Positions 25,707-38,335 of a stretch of 64,000 nucleotides of DNA are shown piece by piece (the first letter of the stretch is position 1; each line of letters opens with the position of its first letter). Source of the DNA: Tipula vernalis (taxonomy: Eukaryota > Arthropoda > Insecta > Diptera > Tipulidae); assembly GCA_958295665.1 (NCBI GenBank), contig OY282560.1:91736311-91800310 (forward strand), given 5' to 3'. The position numbers were made by a program, and so were the translations under genes. The notes beneath the pieces are model-generated. The model did not search any database. It was not told the origin of the DNA and was given only the letters and a program-made list of their open reading frames with translations.

Positions 25707-28647
25707 AATCGGACCATTTTAGATTTTTGCCGCCCAAAAACTTGTGGGCTATAGCAGAGTTAATTTTCAATAAAATTGAATTTTCTAAGAAATGTTTAGA
25801 AATAATCGAGCAATCAAAATGAAAATTGTCACAGCAATTACAGGTCCCGAAACCTATTGATAGAGGTATCAACCATCGTAATCGGACCATTTTAGATTTT
25901 TGCCGCCCAAAAACTTGTGGGCTATAGCAGAGTTAATTTTCAATAAAATTGAATTTTCTAAGAAATGTTTAGAAATTATCGAGCAATCAAAATGAAAATT
26001 GTCACAGCAATTACAGGTCCCGAAACCTATTGATAGAGGTATCAACCATCGTAATCGGACCATTTTAGATTTTTGCCGCCCAAAAACTTGTGGGCTATAG
26101 CAGAGTTAATTTTCAATAAAATTGAATTTTCTAAGAAATGTTTAGAAATAATCGAGCAATCAAAATGAAAATTGTCACAGCAATTACAGGTCCCGAAACC
26201 TATTGATAGAGGTATCAACCATCGTAATCGGACCATTTTAGATTTTTGCCGCCCAAAAACTTGTGGGCTATAGCACAGTTAATTTTCAATAAAATTGAAT
26301 TTTCGAAGAAATGTTTAGAAATAATCGAGCAATCAAAATGAAAATTGTCACAGCAATTACAGGTCCCGAAACCTATTGATAGAGGTATCAACCATCGTAA
26401 TCGGACCATTTTAGATTTTTGCCGCCCAAAAACTTGTGGGCTATAGCACAGTTGATTTTCAATAAAATTGAATTTTCTAAGAAATGTTTAGAAATAATCG
26501 AGCAATCAAAATGAAAATTGTCACAGCAATTACAGGTCCCGAAACCTATTGATAGAGGTATCAACCATCGTAATCGGACCATTTTAGATTTTTGCCGCCC
26601 AAAAACTTGTGGGCTATAGCACAGTTGATTTTCAATAACATTGAATTTTCGAAGAAATGTTTAGAAATTATCGAGCAATCAAAATGAAAATTGTCACAGC
26701 AATTACAGGTCCCGAAACCTATTGATAGAGGTATCAACCATCGTAATCGGACCATTTTAGATTTTTGCCGCCCAAAAACTTGTGGGCTATAGCACAGTTA
26801 ATTTTCAATAAAATTGAATTTTCTAAGAAATGTTTAGAAATAATCGAGCAATCAAAATGAAAATTGTCACAGCAATTACAGGTCCCGAAACCTATTGATA
26901 GAGGTATCAACCATCGTAATCGGACCATTTTAGATTTTTGCCGCCCAAAAACTTGTGGGCTATAGCAGAGTTAATTTTCAATAAAATTGAATTTTCTAAG
27001 AAATGTTTAGAAATAATCGAGCAATCAAAATGAAAATTGTCACAGCAATTACAGGTCCCGAAACCTATTGATAGAGGTATCAACCATCGTAATCGGACCA
27101 TTTTAGATTTTTGCCGCCCAAAAACTTGTGGGCTATAGCACAGTTGATTTTCAATAAAATTGAATTTTCGAAGAAATGTTTAGAAATTATCGAGCAATCA
27201 AAATGAAAATTGTCACAGCAATTACAGGTCCCGAAACCTATTGATAGAGGTATCAACCATCGTAATCGGACCATTTTAGATTTTTGCCGCCCAAAAACTT
27301 GTGGGCTATAGCAGAGTTAATTTTCAATAAAATTGAATTTTCTAAGAAATGTTTAGAAATAATCGAGCAATCAAAATGAAAATTGTCACAGCAATTACAG
27401 GTCCCGAAACCTATTGATAGAGGTATCAACCATCGTAATCGGACCATTTTAGATTTTTGCCGCCCAAAAACTTGTGGGCTATACCAGAGTTAATTTTCAA
27501 TAAAATTGAATTTTCTAAGAAATGTTTAGAAATAATCAAGCAATCAAAATGAAAATTGTCACAGCAATTACAAGTCCCGAAACCTATTGATAGAGGTATC
27601 AACCATCGTAATCGGACCATTTTAGATTTTTGCCGCCCAAAAACTTGTGGGCTATAGCAGAGTTAATTTTCAATAAAATTGAATTTTCTAAGAAATGTTT
27701 AGAAATAATCGAGCAATCAAAATGAAAATTGTCACAGCAATTACAGGTCCCGAAACCTATTGATAGAGGTATCAACCATCGTAATCGGACCATTTTAGAT
27801 TTTTGCCGCCCAAAAACTTGTGGGCTATAGCAGAGTTAATTTTCAATAAAATTGAATTTTCTAAGAAATGTTTAGAAATAATCGAGCAATCAAAATGAAA
27901 ATTGTCACAGCAATTACAGGTCCCGAAACCTATTGATAGAGGTATCAACCATCGTAATCGGACCATTTTAGATTTTTGCCGCCCAAAAACTTGTGGGCTA
28001 TAGCACAGTTGATTTTCAATAAAATTGAATTTTCTAAGAAATGTTTAGAAATTATCGAGCAATCAAAATGAAAATTGTCACAGCAATTACAGGTCCCGAA
28101 ACCTATTGATAGAGGTATCAACCATCGTAATCGGACCATTTTAGATTTTTGCCGCCCAAAAACTTGTGGGCTATAGCAGAGTTAATTTTCAATAAAATTG
28201 AATTTTCTAAGAAATGTTTAGAAATAATCGAGCAATCAAAATGAAAATTGTCACAGCAATTACAGGTCCCGAAACCTATTGATAGAGGTATCAACCATCG
28301 TAATCGGACCATTTTAGATTTTTGCCGCCCAAAAACTTGTGGGCTATAGCACAGTTAATTTTCAATAAAATTGAATTTTCGAAGAAATGTTTAGAAATAA
28401 TCGAGCAATCAAAATGAAAATTGTCACAGCAATTACAGGTCCCGAAACCTATTGATAGAGGTATCAACCATCGTAATCGGACCATTTTAGATTTTTGCCG
28501 CCCAAAAACTTGTGGGCTATAGCAGAGTTAATTTTCAATAAAATTGAATTTTCTAAGAAATGTTTAGAAATAATCGAGCAATCAAAATGAAAATTGTCAC
28601 AGCAATTACAGGTCCCGAAACCTATTGATAGAGGTATCAACCATCGT

Positions 28648-28820
28648 AATCGGACCATTTTAGATTTTTGCCGCCCAAAAACTTGTGGGCTATAGCAGAG
28701 TTAATTTTCAATAAAATTGAATTTTCTAAGAAATGTTTAGAAATAATCGAGCAATCAAATTGAAAATAGTCACAGCAATTACAGGTCCCGAAACCTATTG
28801 ATAGAGGTATCAACCATCGT
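28648..28820. repeat. Hybrid A/E monomer (X)
   Basis: This unit carries 51G of the A haplotype with 113T and 121A of the E haplotype. The combination recurs at 51650 and 57186, where the two copies lie at equivalent places of a large duplication. It is best explained by exchange or gene conversion between an A and an E unit, with a breakpoint between positions 51 and 113. Confidence 0.75.
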
Positions 28821-31800
28821 AATCGGACCATTTTAGATTTTTGCCGCCCAAAAACTTGTGGGCTATAGCACAGTTGATTTTCAATAAAATTGAATTTTCG
28901 AAGAAATGTTTAGAAATTATCGAGCAATCAAAATGAAAATTGTCACAGCAATTACAGGTCCCGAAACCTATTGATAGAGGTATCAACCATCGTAATCGGA
29001 CCATTTTAGATTTTTGCCGCCCAAAAACTTGTGGGCTATAGCAGAGTTAATTTTCAATAAAATTGAATTTTCTAAGAAATGTTTAGAAATAATCGAGCAA
29101 TCAAAATGAAAATTGTCACAGCAATTACAGGTCCCGAAACCTATTGATAGAGGTATCAACCATCGTAATCGGACCATTTTAGATTTTTGCCGCCCAAAAA
29201 CTTGTGGGCTATAGCACAGTTAATTTTCAATAAAATTGAATTTTCTAAGAAATGTTTAGAAATAATCGAGCAATCAAAATGAAAATTGTCACAGCAATTA
29301 CAGGTCCCGAAACCTATTGATAGAGGTATCAACCATCGTAATCGGACCATTTTAGATTTTTGCCGCCCAAAAACTTGTGGGCTATAGCAGAGTTAATTTT
29401 CAATAAAATTGAATTTTCTAAGAAATGTTTAGAAATAATCGAGCAATCAAAATGAAAATTGTCACAGCAATTACAGGTCCCGAAACCTATTGATAGAGGT
29501 ATCAACCATCGTAATCGGACCATTTTAGATTTTTGCCGCCCAAAAACTTGTGGGCTATAGCAGAGTTAATTTTCAATAAAATTGAATTTTCTAAGAAATG
29601 TTTAGAAATAATCGAGCAATCAAAATGAAAATTGTCACAGCAATTACAGGTCCCGAAACCTATTGATAGAGGTATCAACCATCGTAATCGGACCATTTTA
29701 GATTTTTGCCGCCCAAAAACTTGTGGGCTATAGCACAGTTGATTTTCAATAAAATTGAATTTTCGAAGAAATGTTTAGAAATTATCGAGCAATCAAAATG
29801 AAAATTGTCACAGCAATTACAGGTCCCGAAACCTATTGATAGAGGTATCAACCATCGTAATCGGACCATTTTAGATTTTTGCCGCCCAAAAACTTGTGGG
29901 CTATAGCAGAGTTAATTTTCAATAAAATTGAATTTTCTAAGAAATGTTTAGAAATAATCGAGCAATCAAAATGAAAATTGTCACAGCAATTACAGGTCCC
30001 GAAACCTATTGATAGAGGTATCAACCATCGTAATCGGACCATTTTAGATTTTTGCCGCCCAAAAACTTGTGGGCTATAGCACAGTTAATTTTCAATAAAA
30101 TTGAATTTTCGAAGAAATGTTTAGAAATAATCGAGCAATCAAAATTAAAATTGTCACAGCAATTACAGGTCCCGAAACCTATTGATAGAGGTATCAACCA
30201 TCGTAATCGGACCATTTTAGATTTTTGCCGCCCAAAAACTTGTGGGCTATAGCACAGTTGATTTTCAATAAAATTGAATTTTCTAAGAAATGTTTAGAAA
30301 TAATCGAGCAATCAAAATGAAAATTGTCACAGCAATTACAGGTCCCGAAACCTATTGATAGAGGTATCAACCATCGTAATCGGACCATTTTAGATTTTTG
30401 CCGCCCAAAAACTTGTGGGCTATAGCACAGTTGATTTTCAATAACATTGAATTTTCGAAGAAATGTTTAGAAATTATCGAGCAATCAAAATGAAAATTGT
30501 CACAGCAATTACAGGTCCCGAAACCTATTGATAGAGGTATCAACCATCGTAATCGGACCATTTTAGATTTTTGCCGCCCAAAAACTTGTGGGCTATAGCA
30601 GAGTTAATTTTCAATAAAATTGAATTTTCTAAGAAATGTTTAGAAATAATCGAGCAATCAAAATGAAAATTGTCACAGCAATTACAGGTCCCGAAACCTA
30701 TTGATAGAGGTATCAACCATCGTAATCGGACCATTTTAGATTTTTGCCGCCCAAAAACTTGTGGGCTATAGCAGAGTTAATTTTCAATAAAATTGAATTT
30801 TCTAAGAAATGTTTAGAAATAATCGAGCAATCAAAATGAAAATTGTCACAGCAATTACAGGTCCCGAAACCTATTGATAGAGGTATCAACCATCGTAATC
30901 GGACCATTTTAGATTTTTGCCGCCCAAAAACTTGTGGGCTATAGCAGAGTTAATTTTCAATAAAATTGAATTTTCTAAGAAATGTTTAGAAATAATCGAG
31001 CAATCAAAATGAAAATTGTCACAGCAATTACAGGTCCCGAAACCTATTGATAGAGGTATCAACCATCGTAATCGGACCATTTTAGATTTTTGCCGCCCAA
31101 AAACTTGTGGGCTATAGCACAGTTAATTTTCAATAAAATTGAATTTTCTAAGAAATGTTTAGAAATAATCGAGCAATCAAAATGAAAATTGTCACAGCAA
31201 TTACAGGTCCCGAAACCTATTGATAGAGGTATCAACCATCGTAATCGGACCATTTTAGATTTTTGCCGCCCAAAAACTTGTGGGCTATAGCACAGTTGAT
31301 TTTCAATAACATTGAATTTTCGAAGAAATGTTTAGAAATTATCGAGCAATCAAAATGAAAATTGTCACAGCAATTACAGGTCCCGAAACCTATTGATAGA
31401 GGTATCAACCATCGTAATCGGACCATTTTAGATTTTTGCCGCCCAAAAACTTGTGGGCTATAGCAGAGTTAATTTTCAATAAAATTGAATTTTCTAAGAA
31501 ATGTTTAGAAATAATCGAGCAATCAAAATGAAAATTGTCACAGCAATTACAGGTCCCGAAACCTATTGATAGAGGTATCAACCATCGTAATCGGACCATT
31601 TTAGATTTTTGCCGCCCAAAAACTTGTGGGCTATAGCAGAGTTAATTTTCAATAAAATTGAATTTTCTAAGAAATGTTTAGAAATAATCGAGCAATCAAA
31701 ATGAAAATTGTCACAGCAATTACAGGTCCCGAAACCTATTGATAGAGGTATCAACCATCGTAATCGGACCATTTTAGATTTTTGCCGCCCAAAAACTTGT

Positions 31801-32107
31801 GGGCTATAGCACAGTTAATTTTCAATAAAATTGAATTTTCGAAGAAATGTTTAGAAATAATCGAGCAATCAAAATGAAAATTGTCACAGCAATTACAGGT
31901 CCCGAAACCTATTGATAGAGGTATCAACCATCGTAATCGGACCATTTTAGATTTTTGCCGCCCAAAAACTTGTGGGCTATAGCAGAGTTAATTTTCAATA
32001 AAATTGAATTTTCTAAGAAATGTTTAGAAATAATCGAGCAATCAAAATGAAAATTGTCACAGCAATTACAGGTCCCGAAACCTATTGATAGAGGTATCAA
32101 CCATCGT

Positions 32108-35100
32108 AATCGGACCATTTTAGATTTTTGCCGCCCATAAACTTGTGGGCTATAGCACAGTTAATTTTCAATAAAATTGAATTTTCTAAAAAATGTTTAG
32201 AAATAATCGAGCAATCAAATTGAAAATAGTCACAGCAATTACAGGTCCCGAAACCTATTGATAGAGGTATCAACCATCGTAATCGGACCATTTTAGATTT
32301 TTGCCGCCCAAAAACTTGTGGGCTATAGCACAGTTGATTTTCAATAAAATTGAATTTTCGAAGAAATGTTTAGAAATTATCGAGCAATCAAAATGAAAAT
32401 TGTCACAGCAATTACAGGTCCCGAAACCTATTGATAGAGGTATCAACCATCGTAATCGGACCATTTTAGATTTTTGCCGCCCAAAAACTTGTGGGCTATA
32501 GCAGAGTTAATTTTCAATAAAATTGAATTTTCTAAGAAATGTTTAGAAATAATCGAGCAATCAAAATGAAAATTGTCACAGCAATTACAGGTCCCGAAAC
32601 CTATTGATAGAGGTATCAACCATCGTAATCGGACCATTTTAGATTTTTGCCGCCCAAAAACTTGTGGGCTATAGCACAGTTGATTTTCAATAAAATTGAA
32701 TTTTCGAAGAAATGTTTAGAAATTATCGAGCAATCAAAATGAAAATTGTCACAGCAATTACAGGTCCCGAAACCTATTGATAGAGGTATCAACCATCGTA
32801 ATCGGACCATTTTAGATTTTTGCCGCCCAAAAACTTGTGGGCTATAGCAGAGTTAATTTTCAATAAAATTGAATTTTCTAAGAAATGTTTAGAAATAATC
32901 GAGCAATCAAAATGAAAATTGTCACAGCAATTACAGGTCCCGAAACCTATTGATAGAGGTATCAACCATCGTAATCGGACCATTTTAGATTTTTGCCGCC
33001 CAAAAACTTGTGGGCTATAGCACAGTTAATTTTCAATAAAATTGAATTTTCGAAGAAATGTTTAGAAATAATCGAGCAATCAAAATGAAAATTGTCACAG
33101 CAATTACAGGTCCCGAAACCTATTGATAGAGGTATCAACCATCGTAATCGGACCATTTTAGATTTTTGCCGCCCAAAAACTTGTGGGCTATAGCACAGTT
33201 GATTTTCAATAAAATTGAATTTTCTAAGAAATGTTTAGAAATAATCGAGCAATCAAAATGAAAATTGTCACAGCAATTACAGGTCCCGAAACCTATTGAT
33301 AGAGGTATCAACCATCGTAATCGGACCATTTTAGATTTTTGCCGCCCAAAAACTTGTGGGCTATAGCACAGTTAATTTTCAATAAAATTGAATTTTCGAA
33401 GAAATGTTTAGAAATAATCGAGCAATCAAAATGAAAATTGTCACAGCAATTACAGGTCCCGAAACCTATTGATAGAGGTATCAACCATCGTAATCGGACC
33501 ATTTTAGATTTTTGCCGCCCAAAAACTTGTGGGCTATAGCAGAGTTAATTTTCAATAAAATTGAATTTTCTAAGAAATGTTTAGAAATAATCGAGCAATC
33601 AAAATGAAAATTGTCACAGCAATTACAGGTCCCGAAACCTATTGATAGAGGTATCAACCATCGTAATCGGACCATTTTAGATTTTTGCCGCCCAAAAACT
33701 TGTGGGCTATAGCACAGTTAATTTTCAATAAAATTGAATTTTCTAAAAAATGTTTAGAAATAATCGAGCAATCAAATTGAAAATAGTCACAGCAATTACA
33801 GGTCCCGAAACCTATTGATAGAGGTATCAACCATCGTAATCGGACCATTTTAGATTTTTGCCGCCCAAAAACTTTTGGGCTATAGCACAGTTGATTTTCA
33901 ATAAAATTGAATTTTCGAAGAAATGTTTAGAAATTATCGAGCAATCAAAATGAAAATTGTCACAGCAATTACAGGTCCCGAAACCTATTGATAGAGGTAT
34001 CAACCATCGTAATCGGACCATTTTAGATTTTTGCCGCCCAAAAACTTGTGGGCTATAGCAGAGTTAATTTTCAATAAAATTGAATTTTCTAAGAAATGTT
34101 TAGAAATATTCGAGCAATCAAAATGAAAATTGTCACAGCAATTACAGGTCCCGAAACCTATTGATATAGGTATCAACCATCGTAATCGGACCATTTTAGA
34201 TTTTTGCCGCCCAAAAACTTGTGGGCTATAGCACAGTTGATTTTCAATAAAATTGAATTTTCGAAGAAATGTTTAGAAATTATCGAGCAATCAAAATGAA
34301 AATTGTCACAGCAATTACAGGTCCCGAAACCTATTGATAGAGGTATCAACCATCGTAATCGGACCATTTTAGATTTTTGCCGCCCAAAAACTTGTGGGCT
34401 ATAGCAGAGTTAATTTTCAATAAAATTGAATTTTCTAAGAAATGTTTAGAAATAATCGAGCAATCAAAATGAAAATTGTCACAGCAATTACAGGTCCCGA
34501 AACCTATTGATAGAGGTATCAACCATCGTAATCGGACCATTTTAGATTTTTGCCGCCCAAAAACTTGTGGGCTATAGCACAGTTAATTTTCAATAAAATT
34601 GAATTTTCGAAGAAATGTTTAGAAATAATCGAGCAATCAAAATGAAAATTGTCACAGCAATTACAGGTCCCGAAACCTATTGATAGAGGTATCAACCATC
34701 GTAATCGGACCATTTTAGATTTTTGCCGCCCAAAAACTTGTGGGCTATAGCACAGTTGATTTTCAATAAAATTGAATTTTCTAAGAAATGTTTAGAAATA
34801 ATCGAGCAATCAAAATGAAAATTGTCACAGCAATTACAGGTCCCGAAACCTGTTGATAGAGGTATCAACCATCGTAATCGGACCATTTTAGATTTTTGCC
34901 GCCCAAAAACTTGTGGGCTATAGCACAGTTGATTTTCAATAACATTGAATTTTCGAAGAAATGTTTAGAAATTATCGAGCAATCAAAATGAAAATTGTCA
35001 CAGCAATTACAGGTCCCGAAACCTATTGATAGAGGTATCAACCATCGTAATCGGACCATTTTAGATTTTTGCCGCCCAAAAACTTGTGGGCTATAGCAGA

Positions 35101-37643
35101 GTTAATTTTCAATAAAATTGAATTTTCTAAGAAATGTTTAGAAATAATCGAGCAATCAAAATGAAAATTGTCACAGCAATTACAGGTCCCGAAACCTATT
35201 GATAGAGGTATCAACCATCGTAATCGGACCATTTTAGATTTTTGCCGCCCAAAAACTTGTGGGCTATAGCACAGTTAATTTTCAATAAAATTGAATTTTC
35301 GAAGAAATGTTTAGAAATAATCGAGCAATCAAAATGAAAATTGTCACAGCAATTACAGGTCCCGAAACCTATTGATAGAAGTATCAACCATCGTAATCGG
35401 ACCATTTTAGATTTTTGCCGCCCAAAAACTTGTGGGCTATAGCAGAGTTAATTTTCAATAAAATTGAATTTTCTAAGAAATGTTTAGAAATAATCGAGCA
35501 ATCAAAATGAAAATTGTCACAGCAATTACAGGTCCCGAAACCTATTGATAGAGGTATCAACCATCGTAATCGGACCATTTTAGATTTTTGCCGCCCAAAA
35601 ACTTGTGGGCTATAGCACAGTTAATTTTCAATAAAATTGAATTTTCGAAGAAATGTTTAGAAATAATCGAGCAATCAAAATGAAAATTGTCACAGCAATT
35701 ACAGGTCCCGAAACCTATTGATAGAGGTATCAACCATCGTAATCGGACCATTTTAGATTTTTGCCGCCCAAAAACTTGTGGGCTATAGCAGAGTTAATTT
35801 TCAATAAAATTGAATTTTCTAAGAAATGTTTAGAAATAATCGAGCAATCAAAATGAAAATTGTCACAGCAATTACAGGTCCCGAAACCTATTGATAGAGG
35901 TATCAACCATCGTAATCGGACCATTTTAGATTTTTGCCGCCCAAAAACTTGTGGGCTATAGCACAGTTAATTTTCAATAAAATTGAATTTTCTAAAAAAT
36001 GTTTAGAAATAATCGAGCAATCAAATTGAAAATAGTCACAGCAATTACAGGTCCCGAAACCTATTGATAGAGGTATCAACCATCGTAATCGGACCATTTT
36101 AGATTTTTGCCGCCCAAAAACTTGTGGGCTATAGCACAGTTGATTTTCAATAAAATTGAATTTTCGAAGAAATGTTTAGAAATTATCGAGCAATCAAAAT
36201 GAAAATTGTCACAGCAATTACAGGTCCCGAAACCTATTGATAGAGGTATCAACCATCGTAATCGGACCATTTTAGATTTTTGCCGCCCAAAAACTTGTGG
36301 GCTATAGCAGAGTTAATTTTCAATAAAATTGAATTTTCTAAGAAATGTTTAGAAATAATCGAGCAATCAAAATGAAAATTGTCACAGCAATTACAGGTCC
36401 CGAAACCTATTGATAGAGGTATCAACCATCGTAATCGGACCATTTTAGATTTTTGCCGCCCAAAAACTTGTGGGCTATAGCACAGTTGATTTTCAATAAA
36501 ATTGAATTTTCGAAGAAATGTTTAGAAATTATCGAGCAATCAAAATGAAAATTGTCACAGCAATTACAGGTCCCGAAACCTATTGATAGAGGTATCAACC
36601 ATCGTAATCGGACCATTTTAGATTTTTGCCGCCCAAAAACTTGTGGGCTATAGCAGAGTTAATTTTCAATAAAATTGAATTTTCTAAGAAATGTTTAGAA
36701 ATAATCGAGCAATCAAAATGAAAATTGTCACAGCAATTACAGGTCCCGAAACCTATTGATAGAGGTATCAACCATCGTAATCGGACCATTTTAGATTTTT
36801 GCCGCCCAAAAACTTGTGGGCTATAGCACAGTTAATTTTCAATAAAATTGAATTTTCGAAGAAATGTTTAGAAATAATCGAGCAATCAAAATGAAAATTG
36901 TCACAGCAATTACAGGTCCCGAAACCTATTGATAGAGGTATCAACCATCGTAATCGGACCATTTTAGATTTTTGCCGCCCAAAAACTTGTGGGCTATAGC
37001 ACAGTTGATTTTCAATAAAATTGAATTTTCTAAGAAATGTTTAGAAATAATCGAGCAATCAAAATGAAAATTGTCACAGCAATTACAGGTCCCGAAACCT
37101 ATTGATAGAGGTATCAACCATCGTAATCGGACCATTTTAGATTTTTGCCGCCCAAAAACTTGTGGGCTATAGCACAGTTGATTTTCAATAACATTGAATT
37201 TTCGAAGAAATGTTTAGAAATTATCGAGCAATCAAAATGAAAATTGTCACAGCAATTACAGGTCCCGAAACCTATTGATAGAGGTATCAACCATCGTAAT
37301 CGGACCATTTTAGATTTTTGCCGCCCAAAAACTTGTGGGCTATAGCAGAGTTAATTTTCAATAAAATTGAATTTTCTAAGAAATGTTTAGAAATAATCGA
37401 GCAATCAAAATGAAAATTGTCACAGCAATTACAGGTCCCGAAACCTATTGATAGAGGTATCAACCATCGTAATCGGACCATTTTAGATTTTTGCCGCCCA
37501 AAAACTTGTGGGCTATAGCACAGTTAATTTTCAATAAAATTGAATTTTCGAAGAAATGTTTAGAAATAATCGAGCAATCAAAATGAAAATTGTCACAGCA
37601 ATTACAGGTCCCGAAACCTATTGATAGAGGTATCAACCATCGT
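32108..37643. repeat. E-headed higher-order repeat: 9-mer, 13-mer, then about 10 monomers of a third copy
   Basis: Copy 1 (32108-33664) reads E-D-A-D-A-C-B-C-A. Copy 2 (33665-35913, 2249 bp) reads E-D-A-D-A-C-B-M-A-C-A-C-A. Copy 3, from 35914, reads E-D-A-D-A-C-B-M-A-C and then departs at about 37644. All three E units carry a private G to A at position 83 (CTAAAAAATG; 32190, 33747, 35996), which proves common descent. The related 8-mer E-D-A-D-A-C-B-M at 40239-41622 has the same order but lacks that change. Confidence 0.88.
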
Positions 37644-38162
37644 AATCGGACCATTTTAGATTTTTGCCGCCCAAAAACTTGTGGGCTATAGCAGAGTTAA
37701 TTTTCAATAAAATTGAATTTTCTAAGAAATGTTTAGAAATTATCGAGCAATCAAAATGAAAATTGTCACAGCAATTACAGGTCCCGAAACCTATTGATAG
37801 AGGTATCAACCATCGTAATCGGACCATTTTAGATTTTTGCCGCCCAAAAACTTGTGGGCTATAGCACAGTTGATTTTCAATAAAATTGAATTTTCTAAGA
37901 AATGTTTAGAAATAATCGAGCAATCAAAATGAAAATTGTCACAGCAATTACAGGTCCCGAAACCTATTGATAGAGGTATCAACCATCGTAATCGGACCAT
38001 TTTAGATTTTTGCCGCCCAAAAACTTGTGGGCTATAGCACAGTTAATTTTCAATAAAATTGAATTTTCTAAGAAATGTTTAGAAATTATCGAGCAATCAA
38101 AATGAAAATTGTCACAGCAATTACAGGTCCCGAAACCTATTGATAGAGGTATCAACCATCGT

Positions 38163-38335
38163 AATCGGACCATTTTAGATTTTTGCCGCCCAAAAACTTG
38201 TGGGCTATAGCAGAGTTAATTTTCAATAAAATTGAATTTTCGAAGAAATGTTTAGAAATTATCGAGCAATCAAAATGAAAATTGTCACAGCAATTACAGG
38301 TCCCGAAACCTATTGATAGAGGTATCAACCATCGT
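38163..38335. repeat. Hybrid A/D monomer
   Basis: This unit combines 51G and 56A of the A haplotype with 80G and 98T of the D haplotype. I did not find the combination elsewhere. It fits a crossover or conversion tract with a breakpoint between positions 56 and 80. The unit before it (37990) is also unusual, being Z with 98T. Confidence 0.65.

Noticed and set aside
30052..30252. 66-codon plus-strand frame (and another at 433-636)
   Set aside because: The first exists because one G to T change near 30145 removes the stop usual in this frame; the second depends on local indels in the diverged block. Neither recurs across the array.
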